Shown: positions 1 through 6,609 of the stretch, in pieces
Numbering within the stretch: position 1 is the first letter of the stretch
Layout of the letters: each line of letters opens with the position of its first letter
Assembly (NCBI GenBank): GCA_032162705.1
Contig: JAVRON010000100.1
Location: forward strand, 1 to 14,010
Direction of reading: 5' to 3'
Length of the DNA: 14,010 nt
Source: QHXN01 sp032162705
Lineage (GTDB): Bacteria > Acidobacteriota > Blastocatellia > Pyrinomonadales > Pyrinomonadaceae
Notes under the pieces: generated by a model
What the model was told of the DNA's origin: nothing
The model's input: the letters and a program-made list of their open reading frames with translations, nothing else
Databases searched by the model: none
Translations under genes and position numbers: made by a program

Positions 1-39
1 AGAAGTTCGAGCTTAAGAGCTATGGCGTCTCGGACTTCT
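1..39. repeat. Imperfect inverted repeat at window edge
   Basis: Positions 1-11 pair with 29-39 over 11 bases with one G-T wobble, leaving a 17-base loop. It directly precedes the GC hairpin cluster at 43-124 and may be part of the same intergenic repeat or the terminator of a gene outside the window. The window edge prevents a firmer call. Confidence 0.35.
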
Positions 40-42
40 TTC

Positions 43-124
43 GCCCCTCCGGGGCTTCTCTGTTTTATGATGACTGTCCACGGGGCTGACGCCCCGTGCT
101 ACATTCTTCCGCCCCTGACGGGGC
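43..124. repeat. Cluster of three GC palindromes (REP-like)
   Basis: Three perfect hairpins lie close together: 43-55 (GCCCC, loop TCC, GGGGC), 79-98 (CACGGGGC, loop TGAC, GCCCCGTG) and 111-124 (GCCCC, loop TGAC, GGGGC). The shared arms and the shared TGAC loop show that they are related units. Similar GCCCC/GGGGC palindromes with CTTCT or AAGAA flanks are, as I recall, dispersed in acidobacterial and related genomes; this was not checked here. The two rightmost units lie inside the 3' end of the deacetylase gene. The cluster may also act as a bidirectional transcription end, although no T-tract follows. Confidence 0.7.
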
Positions 125-1051
125 TTCTTGAGGTTTGCGGCTTAGACGGTGAATTTCACCATAGATGCCCTTTGCTGCGCGGATGGTGTTGCAGTGAATC
201 TCGACCGTGTCGTTGATGTCCGCGCCGTAGCCGCCCGACATGACGGTCGCGACGGGCAGGCCGCGTGCGCGGCACTCTGTGAGCACCAGTTCGTCACGCG
301 CGCGAAGTCCTGCAAGTGAGAGCGCGAGCCTGCCGAGCTTGTCGCCGACGTGCGGGTCTGCGCCGCCGAGGTAGAAGACGATTTCGGGCGCGTGCTCGAA
401 GACGCGCGGAAGGCTTCGCGCGAGAGCTTCCATGTATGCGTCGTCCGCCGTGCCGTCGGGCAGTTCCACATCGAGCGTTGAGCGTTGCTTGAAGAGCGGG
501 TAGTTCTTCGCGCCGTGCATCGAGAAGGTGAACACGTCTTCGTCTTCGGCGAAGATCGAAGCGGTGCCGTTCCCCTGATGCACGTCGAGGTCTACTACGC
601 CCACGCGCCGGACAAGCCCTTCACGCCGTAGAACGCGGACGGCAATACAAACGTCGTTCAGCACGCAGAAGCCCTCGCCGTGATCCGGAAACGCGTGATG
701 CGTGCCGCCCGCGAGGTTCGACGCCACGCCTTCCGCGAGCGCGAATCGCGCGGCTGCAATCGTCCCCGCCGTGGCGAGAAACGAACGCCGCACGAGCGCC
801 TTCGACCAGGGCAGTCCCAAACGCCTTATCTCGCGCGGCGTCAGTGCGCCCGCGCGCAGGCGCGTAACGTAGTCCTCCGTATGAACGAGCAGAACGTCCT
901 CGACCGCGGCCTCGCGCGGCTCGACGATCTCTTCGGGCGCGAGCGTCCCCTCGCCGAGCAGGCGGTCGCGCACAAGCTCGAACTTGCGGATGGGAAAGAC
1001 GTGCCCCTCGCCAATGTCGGCGTAGTAGCGTGGTGTGTAACAGACGCGCAT
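65..1051 (-). CDS. Histone deacetylase family (class IV-like) metal-dependent deacetylase
   Basis: A 328-residue zinc-dependent amidohydrolase of the HDAC/AcuC/acetylpolyamine superfamily, probably cytoplasmic, as there is no signal peptide. Visible motifs: N-terminal YYADIGEGHVFPIRKF (9-24), typical of the HDAC11-like class; the catalytic His pair at 118-119 in GGTHHAF; DLDVHQGNGT (154-163), giving metal ligands Asp156 and His158; GGADPHVGD (229-237), giving the third ligand Asp232; and the transition-state Tyr275 in SGGYG. All catalytic residues are present, so it should be active. The substrate (acetyl-lysine, an acetylated polyamine or another amide) cannot be told from sequence. The last ~20 residues, from about 309, are encoded by the palindromic repeat at 79-124 and do not look like family sequence. 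The ATG at 1051 gives the usual family N-terminus; no strong ribosome site is seen. The gene lies 55 bp downstream of the TIR gene on the same strand, so cotranscription is possible. Confidence 0.9.
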   Translation of the reverse strand: MRVCYTPRYYADIGEGHVFPIRKFELVRDRLLGEGTLAPEEIVEPREAAVEDVLLVHTEDYVTRLRAGALTPREIRRLGLPWSKALVRRSFLATAGTIAAARFALAEGVASNLAGGTHHAFPDHGEGFCVLNDVCIAVRVLRREGLVRRVGVVDLDVHQGNGTASIFAEDEDVFTFSMHGAKNYPLFKQRSTLDVELPDGTADDAYMEALARSLPRVFEHAPEIVFYLGGADPHVGDKLGRLALSLAGLRARDELVLTECRARGLPVATVMSGGYGADINDTVEIHCNTIRAAKGIYGEIHRLSRKPQEAPSGAEECSTGRQPRGQSS

Positions 1052-1106
1052 AGGGAGTTATCGGAGGGTGAGGATATCACATTCTATCCGGCGCATAAGA
1101 AAGACC

Positions 1107-3449
1107 TCAGTGCTGTGCCGCGGGTTGCTGTTGCCCGGCCTCTTCGGACTTGATGAGGGAGAGCATGAGGTCGTCGAAGTGCAGGTGTTTGAGCTTCTCC
1201 GGCGGCTTCACGACGGTCGTCGGTTCGAGGGGGATTGGTATGATCTCCGGCGGAGTATTCCAGTCGTCGCCCTTTCTTTTCAGCGCGTACTCAATCTCAT
1301 TATTGATCGGGGCGGACTCCGCGGCCTCCTTCGACCAGAAGAGGTAGAAGATGTCGCTCTGGTCAAGGAACTGGTAGAGGGACGACTCCCAGTTCATGCC
1401 CGGCTTGAGCATCATCTTGTCCATGAAGCACTCGATTCCCGCGGCCCTCAGCCCCTGCACGCGCTTGTCAACCTCAAGACGATTCTTGGAGGAGTAGGAG
1501 ATGAACGCCTTCCTATGCGGGACATAAATCTGTTCGAGGGGGGCCGGGGCGGGCTGCGCGGGAGCGGGGAGCTGCGCCGGAACCTGCGCGTGGACGACCG
1601 CCGCCGCCGCTTGCTTAGCTTCAGGGGCAGCGACCTTGAGCATGAACTTGATGTGCGCGATAGGTACGCGCGCGACTTCGCCGCTCGTGATGCTGACGAG
1701 CACTATACCTTTGACGTTAGCCGGCTCGAACTCTTTCGGTATCGTGACGCAGAACTCGACCGAGTTTACCTTACCCTTCCAGATGAGAGGCATCTCCTCT
1801 TCGTCTATCAACAGGCCGGGCATCTGGAGGCTGAAGAACAGCCTGCTGCCGCGCTCGATATTCTGGTCTAAAGGCTTCGACCCGGAAAGTTTGGTGGCTT
1901 CATGGACGGCGGCGAGTTCCTCCAACTCTCCTTCCTGCTCGGCGAGGTGCGCGAAGACCGGCAACAAGAAGTTGTCGCCGGGGTGCGCCGACCTGGGGCC
2001 GAACACGGTGCAGTACACCTCGTCACCGCCTTGCGCTGTGGCTAAAACCACGTCGAGACCCGACAGGGTGAAGTAAGCGCCGACGGCGAGCGCGGCGAGG
2101 CCCAAGAGGGCGACGAGTGGGCAGCCACGAGGATTAAGGGTGCAGCACGTGCAGCGTGTCGGCTTTGGCGGCGGCGGCGGCGGTGTGGGCGTCGTCGTGG
2201 CAGTAGGAGTCGGGCTTGGTGTCGGGCTTGGTGTCGGGCTTGGTGTTGGAGTCGGGCTGGGCGTCGGCGTCGGCGTCGGCGTTGTCGTAACTGTCAACAG
2301 AGCCGGGTCGCTCGTCACCGTGTTGACGCTGGCGAGGCCGGTGGCAATGATCTGGGTCGTGCCGCTCGCGTGCCCATTGACGATAGCCGTTGCCGAGCCG
2401 TTGCCCACGTCCTGTTCGACCGCGCCAACGGTCGCCGCACGGGTGTTGCCGGACTTGAAGGTGATCGCGACGCCAGCCATCGGTCGGGCGAACTGATCGA
2501 AAGCCTGAGCGCTAAATCGTTGGGTGCTTATTCCGACCGAGGCGGAGGCAGGCGTGAGCTTGACGCTGGTCAGGACGGCGTGCGTCGGCGGGAGGACTAT
2601 AGGCGTCGGCGGCGGGGGGACTACTGGAATGCTACAGGTGGCGCTGCACAGAGACGCGGAGAGAAATCCTCTGACCTCAACTTTCGCTAGAATCGTCTGA
2701 CCTGCGGCTCCGGCTCCGACCATGATCGAGTCGGTGCCCTGTCCGCCGTTGATGCTGCCCCCCCAGACCGTCCATTTGAATTTCGGCGTGGCACCAGGCG
2801 TGCCGCCGTTGAGCGTGGCGGTGACAGGCACGTTCTGTCCGGTCGTCGCCGTGGCACGTGTGCCGAAAGAGATGGTCGGGCAGAAGCGGGGTGATGAGGG
2901 TTTAAACGGCGTCGTCGTCGGCCACGCGACGCGTAGTGGGCACACCACGCAAGCGCGCCATATTGCAGACGCCTTACGCGAGCCGCAGGCGGGGCCGGTT
3001 TTGACCGTGACGATAGCGTCGTAATACTTTCCGGGCTGCGGCTTCACACCTAAGAGGTTCCAGACGATCCCGGCCCCGCCGCCTTCGATGACCCCGCCGT
3101 TAACTTTCCAACTGTAGCGCGGCTGACAGACCTCGCTAACGCCGCGAACTTTAAGCGGCAGCCGCGCAGTCCCGTCGTCGGGGCAGACGAAAGAGTGGCT
3201 GGCCTCTATCCATATTTTCAACTCGCTCGACGAGTCATCGTCCGGCCTTCCGACCGGCTGAATCCCCTGAGAGGCTTTTACGGAAGCGACTTGAAGAAGT
3301 TTGTCACGGCGTGTGTAGTGAAACCCCGGCGCGGCGAGCGCAAGGAGAATGACGCCCGCGACGACAAGGACACGGAATTTTTTGACGCCGCCGTCAGCCG
3401 GTGCGTACTTTTCGTCCGATGTCTGTTGGGCCTTGTTTCCGCGAGGCAT
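1107..3449 (-). CDS. Membrane-anchored TIR-domain protein with PKD/Ig-like ectodomain
   Basis: A 780-residue protein. Parts in order: short basic N-terminus; hydrophobic helix about 25-43; two PKD-like beta domains about 85-152 and 190-260 (YSWKVNGG, FKWTVWGG); a bacterial Ig-like domain about 291-388; a Pro/Thr/Ser linker 389-430; a Cys cluster RCTCCTLNPRGC (432-443); a second helix about 444-466; a beta-rich domain about 475-606; an Ala/Pro/Gln linker 608-640; and a TIR domain about 646-755. TIR marks are FISYSSKNR (649-657), the FYLFWS strand, and Glu718 in NNEIEYAL, which aligns with the catalytic Glu of TIR NADases such as SARM1, so NAD hydrolysis or signalling is plausible. With two helices the Ig region would be outside and the TIR domain inside; the topology is inferred. 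The frame is open much further upstream, but ATG 3449 is chosen because it starts just before the first helix, follows a probable promoter, and avoids overlapping the permease gene. No good ribosome site is seen. What it senses is unknown. Confidence 0.85.
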   Translation of the reverse strand: MPRGNKAQQTSDEKYAPADGGVKKFRVLVVAGVILLALAAPGFHYTRRDKLLQVASVKASQGIQPVGRPDDDSSSELKIWIEASHSFVCPDDGTARLPLKVRGVSEVCQPRYSWKVNGGVIEGGGAGIVWNLLGVKPQPGKYYDAIVTVKTGPACGSRKASAIWRACVVCPLRVAWPTTTPFKPSSPRFCPTISFGTRATATTGQNVPVTATLNGGTPGATPKFKWTVWGGSINGGQGTDSIMVGAGAAGQTILAKVEVRGFLSASLCSATCSIPVVPPPPTPIVLPPTHAVLTSVKLTPASASVGISTQRFSAQAFDQFARPMAGVAITFKSGNTRAATVGAVEQDVGNGSATAIVNGHASGTTQIIATGLASVNTVTSDPALLTVTTTPTPTPTPSPTPTPSPTPSPTPSPTPTATTTPTPPPPPPKPTRCTCCTLNPRGCPLVALLGLAALAVGAYFTLSGLDVVLATAQGGDEVYCTVFGPRSAHPGDNFLLPVFAHLAEQEGELEELAAVHEATKLSGSKPLDQNIERGSRLFFSLQMPGLLIDEEEMPLIWKGKVNSVEFCVTIPKEFEPANVKGIVLVSITSGEVARVPIAHIKFMLKVAAPEAKQAAAAVVHAQVPAQLPAPAQPAPAPLEQIYVPHRKAFISYSSKNRLEVDKRVQGLRAAGIECFMDKMMLKPGMNWESSLYQFLDQSDIFYLFWSKEAAESAPINNEIEYALKRKGDDWNTPPEIIPIPLEPTTVVKPPEKLKHLHFDDLMLSLIKSEEAGQQQPAAQH
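2209..2283. repeat. 12-bp/6-bp tandem repeat encoding the Pro-Thr/Ser linker
   Basis: Three exact copies of GTCGGGCTTGGT (2209-2220, 2221-2232, 2233-2244) are followed by GTTGGA, a variant 12-mer at 2251-2262 and GTCGGC units to 2280. On the minus strand this encodes the PTPSPTP linker of the TIR protein. The unit is a multiple of three, so gain or loss of copies would change linker length without breaking the frame. Confidence 0.85.
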
Positions 3450-3513
3450 AAGTGAGTTAAGTCTATCCGTACTTGGAGAGCAGGTTAGGCAAATGGTGGT
3501 CGCGCGGAAGAAT

Positions 3514-3540
3514 ATTATAGGACAAGCAGAGGGGCGTAAA
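3514..3540 (-). promoter_or_regulatory. Probable sigma70-type promoter of the TIR gene
   Basis: On the minus strand a perfect TATAAT (3519-3514) is preceded, after 15 bases, by TTTACG (3540-3535). The -10 lies about 64 bases before the ATG at 3449. The spacer is short. A TTGAAA at 3551-3546 is too far upstream to be the partner. The site lies in the 155-bp gap after the permease gene and suggests that the TIR gene can be transcribed on its own. Confidence 0.5.
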
Positions 3541-3604
3541 GGTTTTTTCAACCGTGGCGAGAGGCGGAAAAGAGCCTTCGAGTGTGGAGAGTGGCGGGCC
3601 GCAT

Positions 3605-4420
3605 TCAACGCTTGCGCTGGCGCGGGTCGAGGTATTCGCGCAGGCCGTCGCCGAGGAAGTTGAAGGCAAGCACCGTGAGCGCAATGGCGATTCCCGGCGC
3701 GAGCATTGCGTGCGGCGCACGTTGAAGCGTGGCGAGGTCGCGCGCCTCTTCGAGCATCACGCCCCAAGAGGGCGCGGGCGGCGGCACACCCAGTCCGAGA
3801 AAAGAGAGCGACGCTTCCGACAGAACCGCGCCCGCCATGCCGAGGCTCGCCTGCACGATGAGCGGCTGCACTGCGTTCGGCAAGACGTGATAGAAGAGTA
3901 TGCGCCAGTCTCTCGCGCCGAGCGCACGCGCTGCCTGCACAAAGTCGTACTCGCGCACCTTCAAGACCTGCCCGCGCATCACGCGCGCATAGCCCACCCA
4001 ACCGATGACGCACAACGCGAAGATCAGCTTGTTCAGTCCCGCGCCGAGGAAGGCGACCATCGCGATAGCCAGAAGTAGTCCGGGGAAGGCGAGAAAGACA
4101 TTGAAGAAGTAGCCCGACACGACGCGGTCAACCCATCCACCGTAGAAGCCCGCGAGCGCGCCGATGGTTGTCCCGACGACCGCCGACACGGCGACTACAA
4201 TCAACCCGACGCGCAGAGAGATACGCGCCCCGAAGACCACGCGCGAGAATACGTCGCGCCCCGTCGCGTCCGTCCCCAACCAGTGCTCCGACGACGGCGG
4301 CTTGTAACGCGCAAGCAGGTCAGGTACGCCCACGTCGTGCGTCGCAATCCAGGGCGCGAACACCGCCACTATGACGAGCAGCACGATGAAGACGAGTCCG
4401 AATATCGCTAACCGATTCAT
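3605..4420 (-). CDS. dppC: ABC transporter permease, DppC/OppC family
   Basis: A 271-residue inner-membrane permease subunit of a peptide/nickel-type (Dpp/Opp) importer. Visible: an N-terminal membrane helix (5-24); the family signature HWLGTDATGRDVFSR (46-60); several further helices; the cytoplasmic EAA loop, with core VQAARALGARDWRI (161-174) followed by HVLPN, that contacts the ATPase; and the C-terminal FNFLGDGLREYLDP (253-266). The length is near the lower end for the family, since the usual soluble N-terminal extension is short. ATG 4420 is firm because an in-frame stop lies two codons upstream. It starts 7 bp after the DppB stop, so the two are translated from one message. The gene name marks the family only; the substrate is unknown, and no binding protein or ATPase gene is in the window. 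Confidence 0.93.
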   Translation of the reverse strand: MNRLAIFGLVFIVLLVIVAVFAPWIATHDVGVPDLLARYKPPSSEHWLGTDATGRDVFSRVVFGARISLRVGLIVVAVSAVVGTTIGALAGFYGGWVDRVVSGYFFNVFLAFPGLLLAIAMVAFLGAGLNKLIFALCVIGWVGYARVMRGQVLKVREYDFVQAARALGARDWRILFYHVLPNAVQPLIVQASLGMAGAVLSEASLSFLGLGVPPPAPSWGVMLEEARDLATLQRAPHAMLAPGIAIALTVLAFNFLGDGLREYLDPRQRKR

Positions 4421-4427
4421 AGGCTAT

Positions 4428-5420
4428 TCACGAAACTCTTATTCTCGGGTCGAGACGACGGTAGAGCAGGTCTGTGAGCGTGTTGGCTAAAATATATGTG
4501 ACGCTGATGACGAGGACGCAGCCTTGCACAAGGCGGTAGTCGCGTTTGTTGATGCCCTCTTCGACGAGGAGGAGTCCAAGCCCGGGCCAGTTGAAAATCT
4601 TCTCGGTGATGATCGCGCCCGCGAGCAGCACGCCGAGTTGCAGGCCGAGGATGGTGACGACCGGTATCAGCCCGTTCTTCAGCACGTGCTTGTAGACGAC
4701 CTTGCGCTCGCTCAAGCCCTTCGCGCGCGCGGTGCGGACGTAGTCTTCGCCCATCTCCTCGATGACGGACGAGCGCACCATGCGCGTGAGCAGCGCGGAG
4801 AGTGCCGCGCCGAGCGTGATGGCCGGGAGGATGATGCTCGCCCATCCGAAGCGCCCCGAAGCGTTGACCCATCCGAGCCAGACGGCGAAGACGTAGATAA
4901 GCAGCGGCCCGACGACGAAGCTGGGCAGACTGATGCCGACGAGCGCGACGACCGAGAGCGCGTTATCAAGCAGGTTCCCGCGATTCGTCCCCGCGACGAC
5001 GCCGAGCGGTACCGCGATTGAGATTGCGACGAGCAGTGCGGCGACGGCAAGCTGAATCGTCGCGCCGTAACGCGAGAGTATCAACTCGCGTACGGGGCGA
5101 TCCGTGCGGAAAGAGTTCCCCATGTCGCCGTGCAAAATCGCGCGCCAGTAATCGACGTAGCGATTGTCCGCGCCGTTCCAATGGAGATGGCACGTGCCGC
5201 TCTCGTCCTCCGCGTAGGAGAAGAAGAAGGCCGGGCGGTCAAGTCCATGCTTCTGTCGAAACTGCGCGAGCGCCTCCGGCGTCGCAGAGTCGCCGAGGAT
5301 GGCCGTGGCCGGGTCGCCCGGCACAAGCTCGATCAGAATCGTCACCAGACTCACGACCGTCCACACGACGAGCAGGAGTATGAGCAATCGGCGCGCGATG
5401 TCGAGAAGCTTGTGCTTCAT
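4428..5420 (-). CDS. dppB: ABC transporter permease, DppB/OppB family
   Basis: A 330-residue membrane partner of the DppC-type subunit, together forming the channel of a Dpp/Opp-type importer. Visible: first helix (about 10-31) followed by the typical ELVPGDPA (31-38); LHGDMGNSFRTDRPV (96-110) in the periplasmic segment; five more helices; the EAA loop EDYVRTARAKGLSERKV (225-241) before HVLKNGLIPV; and the family C-terminus TDLLYRRLDPRIR (316-328). A hydrophilic stretch at about 66-88 (EDESGTCHLHWNGADNR) looks like an insertion compared with E. coli DppB. ATG 5420 is preferred over the TTG directly before it (5423). The ribosome site is weak (AAGAAA). The gene opens block A; the sequence upstream is filled by heptamer repeats. 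Substrate unknown. Confidence 0.93.
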   Translation of the reverse strand: MKHKLLDIARRLLILLLVVWTVVSLVTILIELVPGDPATAILGDSATPEALAQFRQKHGLDRPAFFFSYAEDESGTCHLHWNGADNRYVDYWRAILHGDMGNSFRTDRPVRELILSRYGATIQLAVAALLVAISIAVPLGVVAGTNRGNLLDNALSVVALVGISLPSFVVGPLLIYVFAVWLGWVNASGRFGWASIILPAITLGAALSALLTRMVRSSVIEEMGEDYVRTARAKGLSERKVVYKHVLKNGLIPVVTILGLQLGVLLAGAIITEKIFNWPGLGLLLVEEGINKRDYRLVQGCVLVISVTYILANTLTDLLYRRLDPRIRVS

Positions 5421-5490
5421 CAAAAATTTCTTGAGTAGGAAAGACGGATTGAATTGCGCCGAGATGATAACACCGCGCGGGAGGAGGAGA

Positions 5491-5527
<37 letters not shown>

Positions 5528-5583
5528 AACCTTTCCATCAGCGAATCATCGGGAGCCAGCGGTTGCACCCATCACGCGGAGCG

Positions 5584-5609
5584 CTACTGACTACTGACTA
5601 CTGACTACT
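5584..5609. repeat. Heptamer tandem array (CTACTGA) x3.7
   Basis: Three exact copies of CTACTGA followed by a partial CTACT. The same unit recurs at 9933-9958, which makes it a dispersed repeat family rather than a local accident. Confidence 0.9.
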
Positions 5610-5621
5610 CTTCATAGAAAC

Positions 5622-5690
5622 CTAGCCCGGCGAACTCGTACTCGACGGCGGCCCCGACAACCACCAAAGAGGTTGAATTCGCCGGGCTAG
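5622..5690. repeat. 69-bp element with perfect 13-bp inverted ends
   Basis: CTAGCCCGGCGAA at 5622-5634 is the exact reverse complement of 5678-5690, around a 43-base interior that holds a smaller hairpin (5658-5662 with 5671-5675). It starts 52 bp after the ubiE stop. It could be the ubiE transcript end, although no good T-tract follows on the minus strand, or a small non-autonomous repeat element. Confidence 0.6.
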
Positions 5691-5741
5691 TCTGGTGGTC
5701 GCGGCGTAATGCGAGGTGTCGCAACCAAGCCCGAAAAGTTT

Positions 5742-6482
5742 TTACGACCCGGCGGCGCGCGTGCCCATGTGCAGCGCCGCGATCCCGCCGGTCAGATTAC
5801 GATAACTGACCTCTGCAAAACCCGTCTCGCCCATCAACTCTACCAGACGCTTCTGGTCTGGAAACCGCAGAACGGAGTCGGGCAGGTATTCATAAGCTCC
5901 ACGCGAGCCGCTCACGAGTCCGCCCAGGCGCGGCAGCACACGCGTGAAATAGAAACGGAACAGCGCGCGAAACCCCGGCAAGACCGGACTTGAGAATTCG
6001 AGGACGGCTACGCGTCCCCCCGGTCTGAGAATTCTTCTCAACTCTCTCAGCCCATCGGCGACGCCCGCAAGGTTCCTCAGCCCGAAGGCTATCGTGACAA
6101 CGTCGAACGTCTCGTCCGCGAACGGGAGACTGAGCGCGTCGCCTTCGACGAAAGAAATCGCGCGAGAGTCCGTCTCGGACTTACGCCGTGCGATCTCAAG
6201 CATCGGTCGGCAGAAGTCCAGTCCGACCACTCTGGCCGCGCCCGCCGAAGCGAGCACGAGCGAGAGATCACCTGTCCCGCAGGCAACGTCCAGAACGCGT
6301 GCGCCTTCAACTAGCGAAGGCTGCAAAGTGCGCGCGACGAGTCGCCGCCAGCTCTTGTCAACATTCCCCGACAGCAGATGGTTCAAGAGGTCGTAGCGAC
6401 CGGCGATGCCCGCGAACATAGCGCGGACACGCTGCGCGTGCTCGTCTCTCGAAACCTTTGCCGAAGGGGAATTCAGTGTCAA
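5742..6482 (-). CDS. ubiE: Ubiquinone/menaquinone C-methyltransferase UbiE/MenG
   Basis: A 246-residue SAM-dependent methyltransferase performing the C-methylation of demethylmenaquinone (or the ubiquinone precursor), the late step of respiratory quinone synthesis. Family marks: MFAGIAGRYDLLNHLLSGN (22-40), SAM motif I VLDVACGTGD (63-72), GLDF (87-90), FGLRNL (133-138), ELRRILRPGG (147-156), SGSRGAYEYLPDSVLRFP (191-208) and the C-terminal TGGIAALHMG (231-240). All are canonical and the length is normal. The start is TTG at 6482: it gives the usual ~20 residues before the first motif, and the first ATG (Met22) would cut into the conserved region. AGGT five bases upstream is a weak ribosome site. 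It lies downstream of the M16 gene on the same strand, separated by a repeat-bearing 127-bp gap. If the host is acidobacterial, menaquinone is the likely product. Confidence 0.95.
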   Translation of the reverse strand: MTLNSPSAKVSRDEHAQRVRAMFAGIAGRYDLLNHLLSGNVDKSWRRLVARTLQPSLVEGARVLDVACGTGDLSLVLASAGAARVVGLDFCRPMLEIARRKSETDSRAISFVEGDALSLPFADETFDVVTIAFGLRNLAGVADGLRELRRILRPGGRVAVLEFSSPVLPGFRALFRFYFTRVLPRLGGLVSGSRGAYEYLPDSVLRFPDQKRLVELMGETGFAEVSYRNLTGGIAALHMGTRAAGS

Positions 6483-6609
6483 GGCTACCTGAAAGGGCCG
6501 ATGCGTTGGTTGCAGTTAACTTGCGGTTTGCTTGCGAGTTGCTACCTCGGTTTTGCTTGTCATTTGCTACTGAATTTTGCTTGCCGTTTGTTACCGCGTG
6601 CTCGCGGAC
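6483..6609. other. Intergenic region between M16 gene and ubiE
   Basis: The gap holds a small perfect hairpin at 6594-6607 (CCGCG, loop TGCT, CGCGG) just past the M16 stop, followed by three 25-bp repeats. Neither a T-tract nor a clear promoter for ubiE is visible. Confidence 0.5.
6521..6595. repeat. Three imperfect 25-bp tandem repeats
   Basis: Consecutive units 6521-6545, 6546-6570 and 6571-6595 share the core TTTGCTTG and the end TTGCTAC or TTGTTACC at matching offsets. They are purely intergenic. Confidence 0.75.

Noticed and set aside
22..216. Plus-strand open frame over the palindrome cluster
   Set aside because: It lies within palindromic repeats and antisense to the deacetylase gene; no protein features.
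1068..1871. 267-codon plus-strand open frame opposite the TIR gene
   Set aside because: It is antisense to a domain-bearing gene and rich in Arg, Glu and Leu without any family pattern; such frames are expected in GC-rich DNA.
1107..3449. Calling the TIR gene a Thoeris or other named defence system
   Set aside because: No ThsA-like, SAVED, STING or other known partner is in the window, and the domain order differs from these systems.
3450..4013. Upstream extension of the TIR reading frame by 188 codons
   Set aside because: It overlaps the dppC gene in another frame, reads as Arg/Ala-rich shadow sequence, and lies upstream of the probable promoter.
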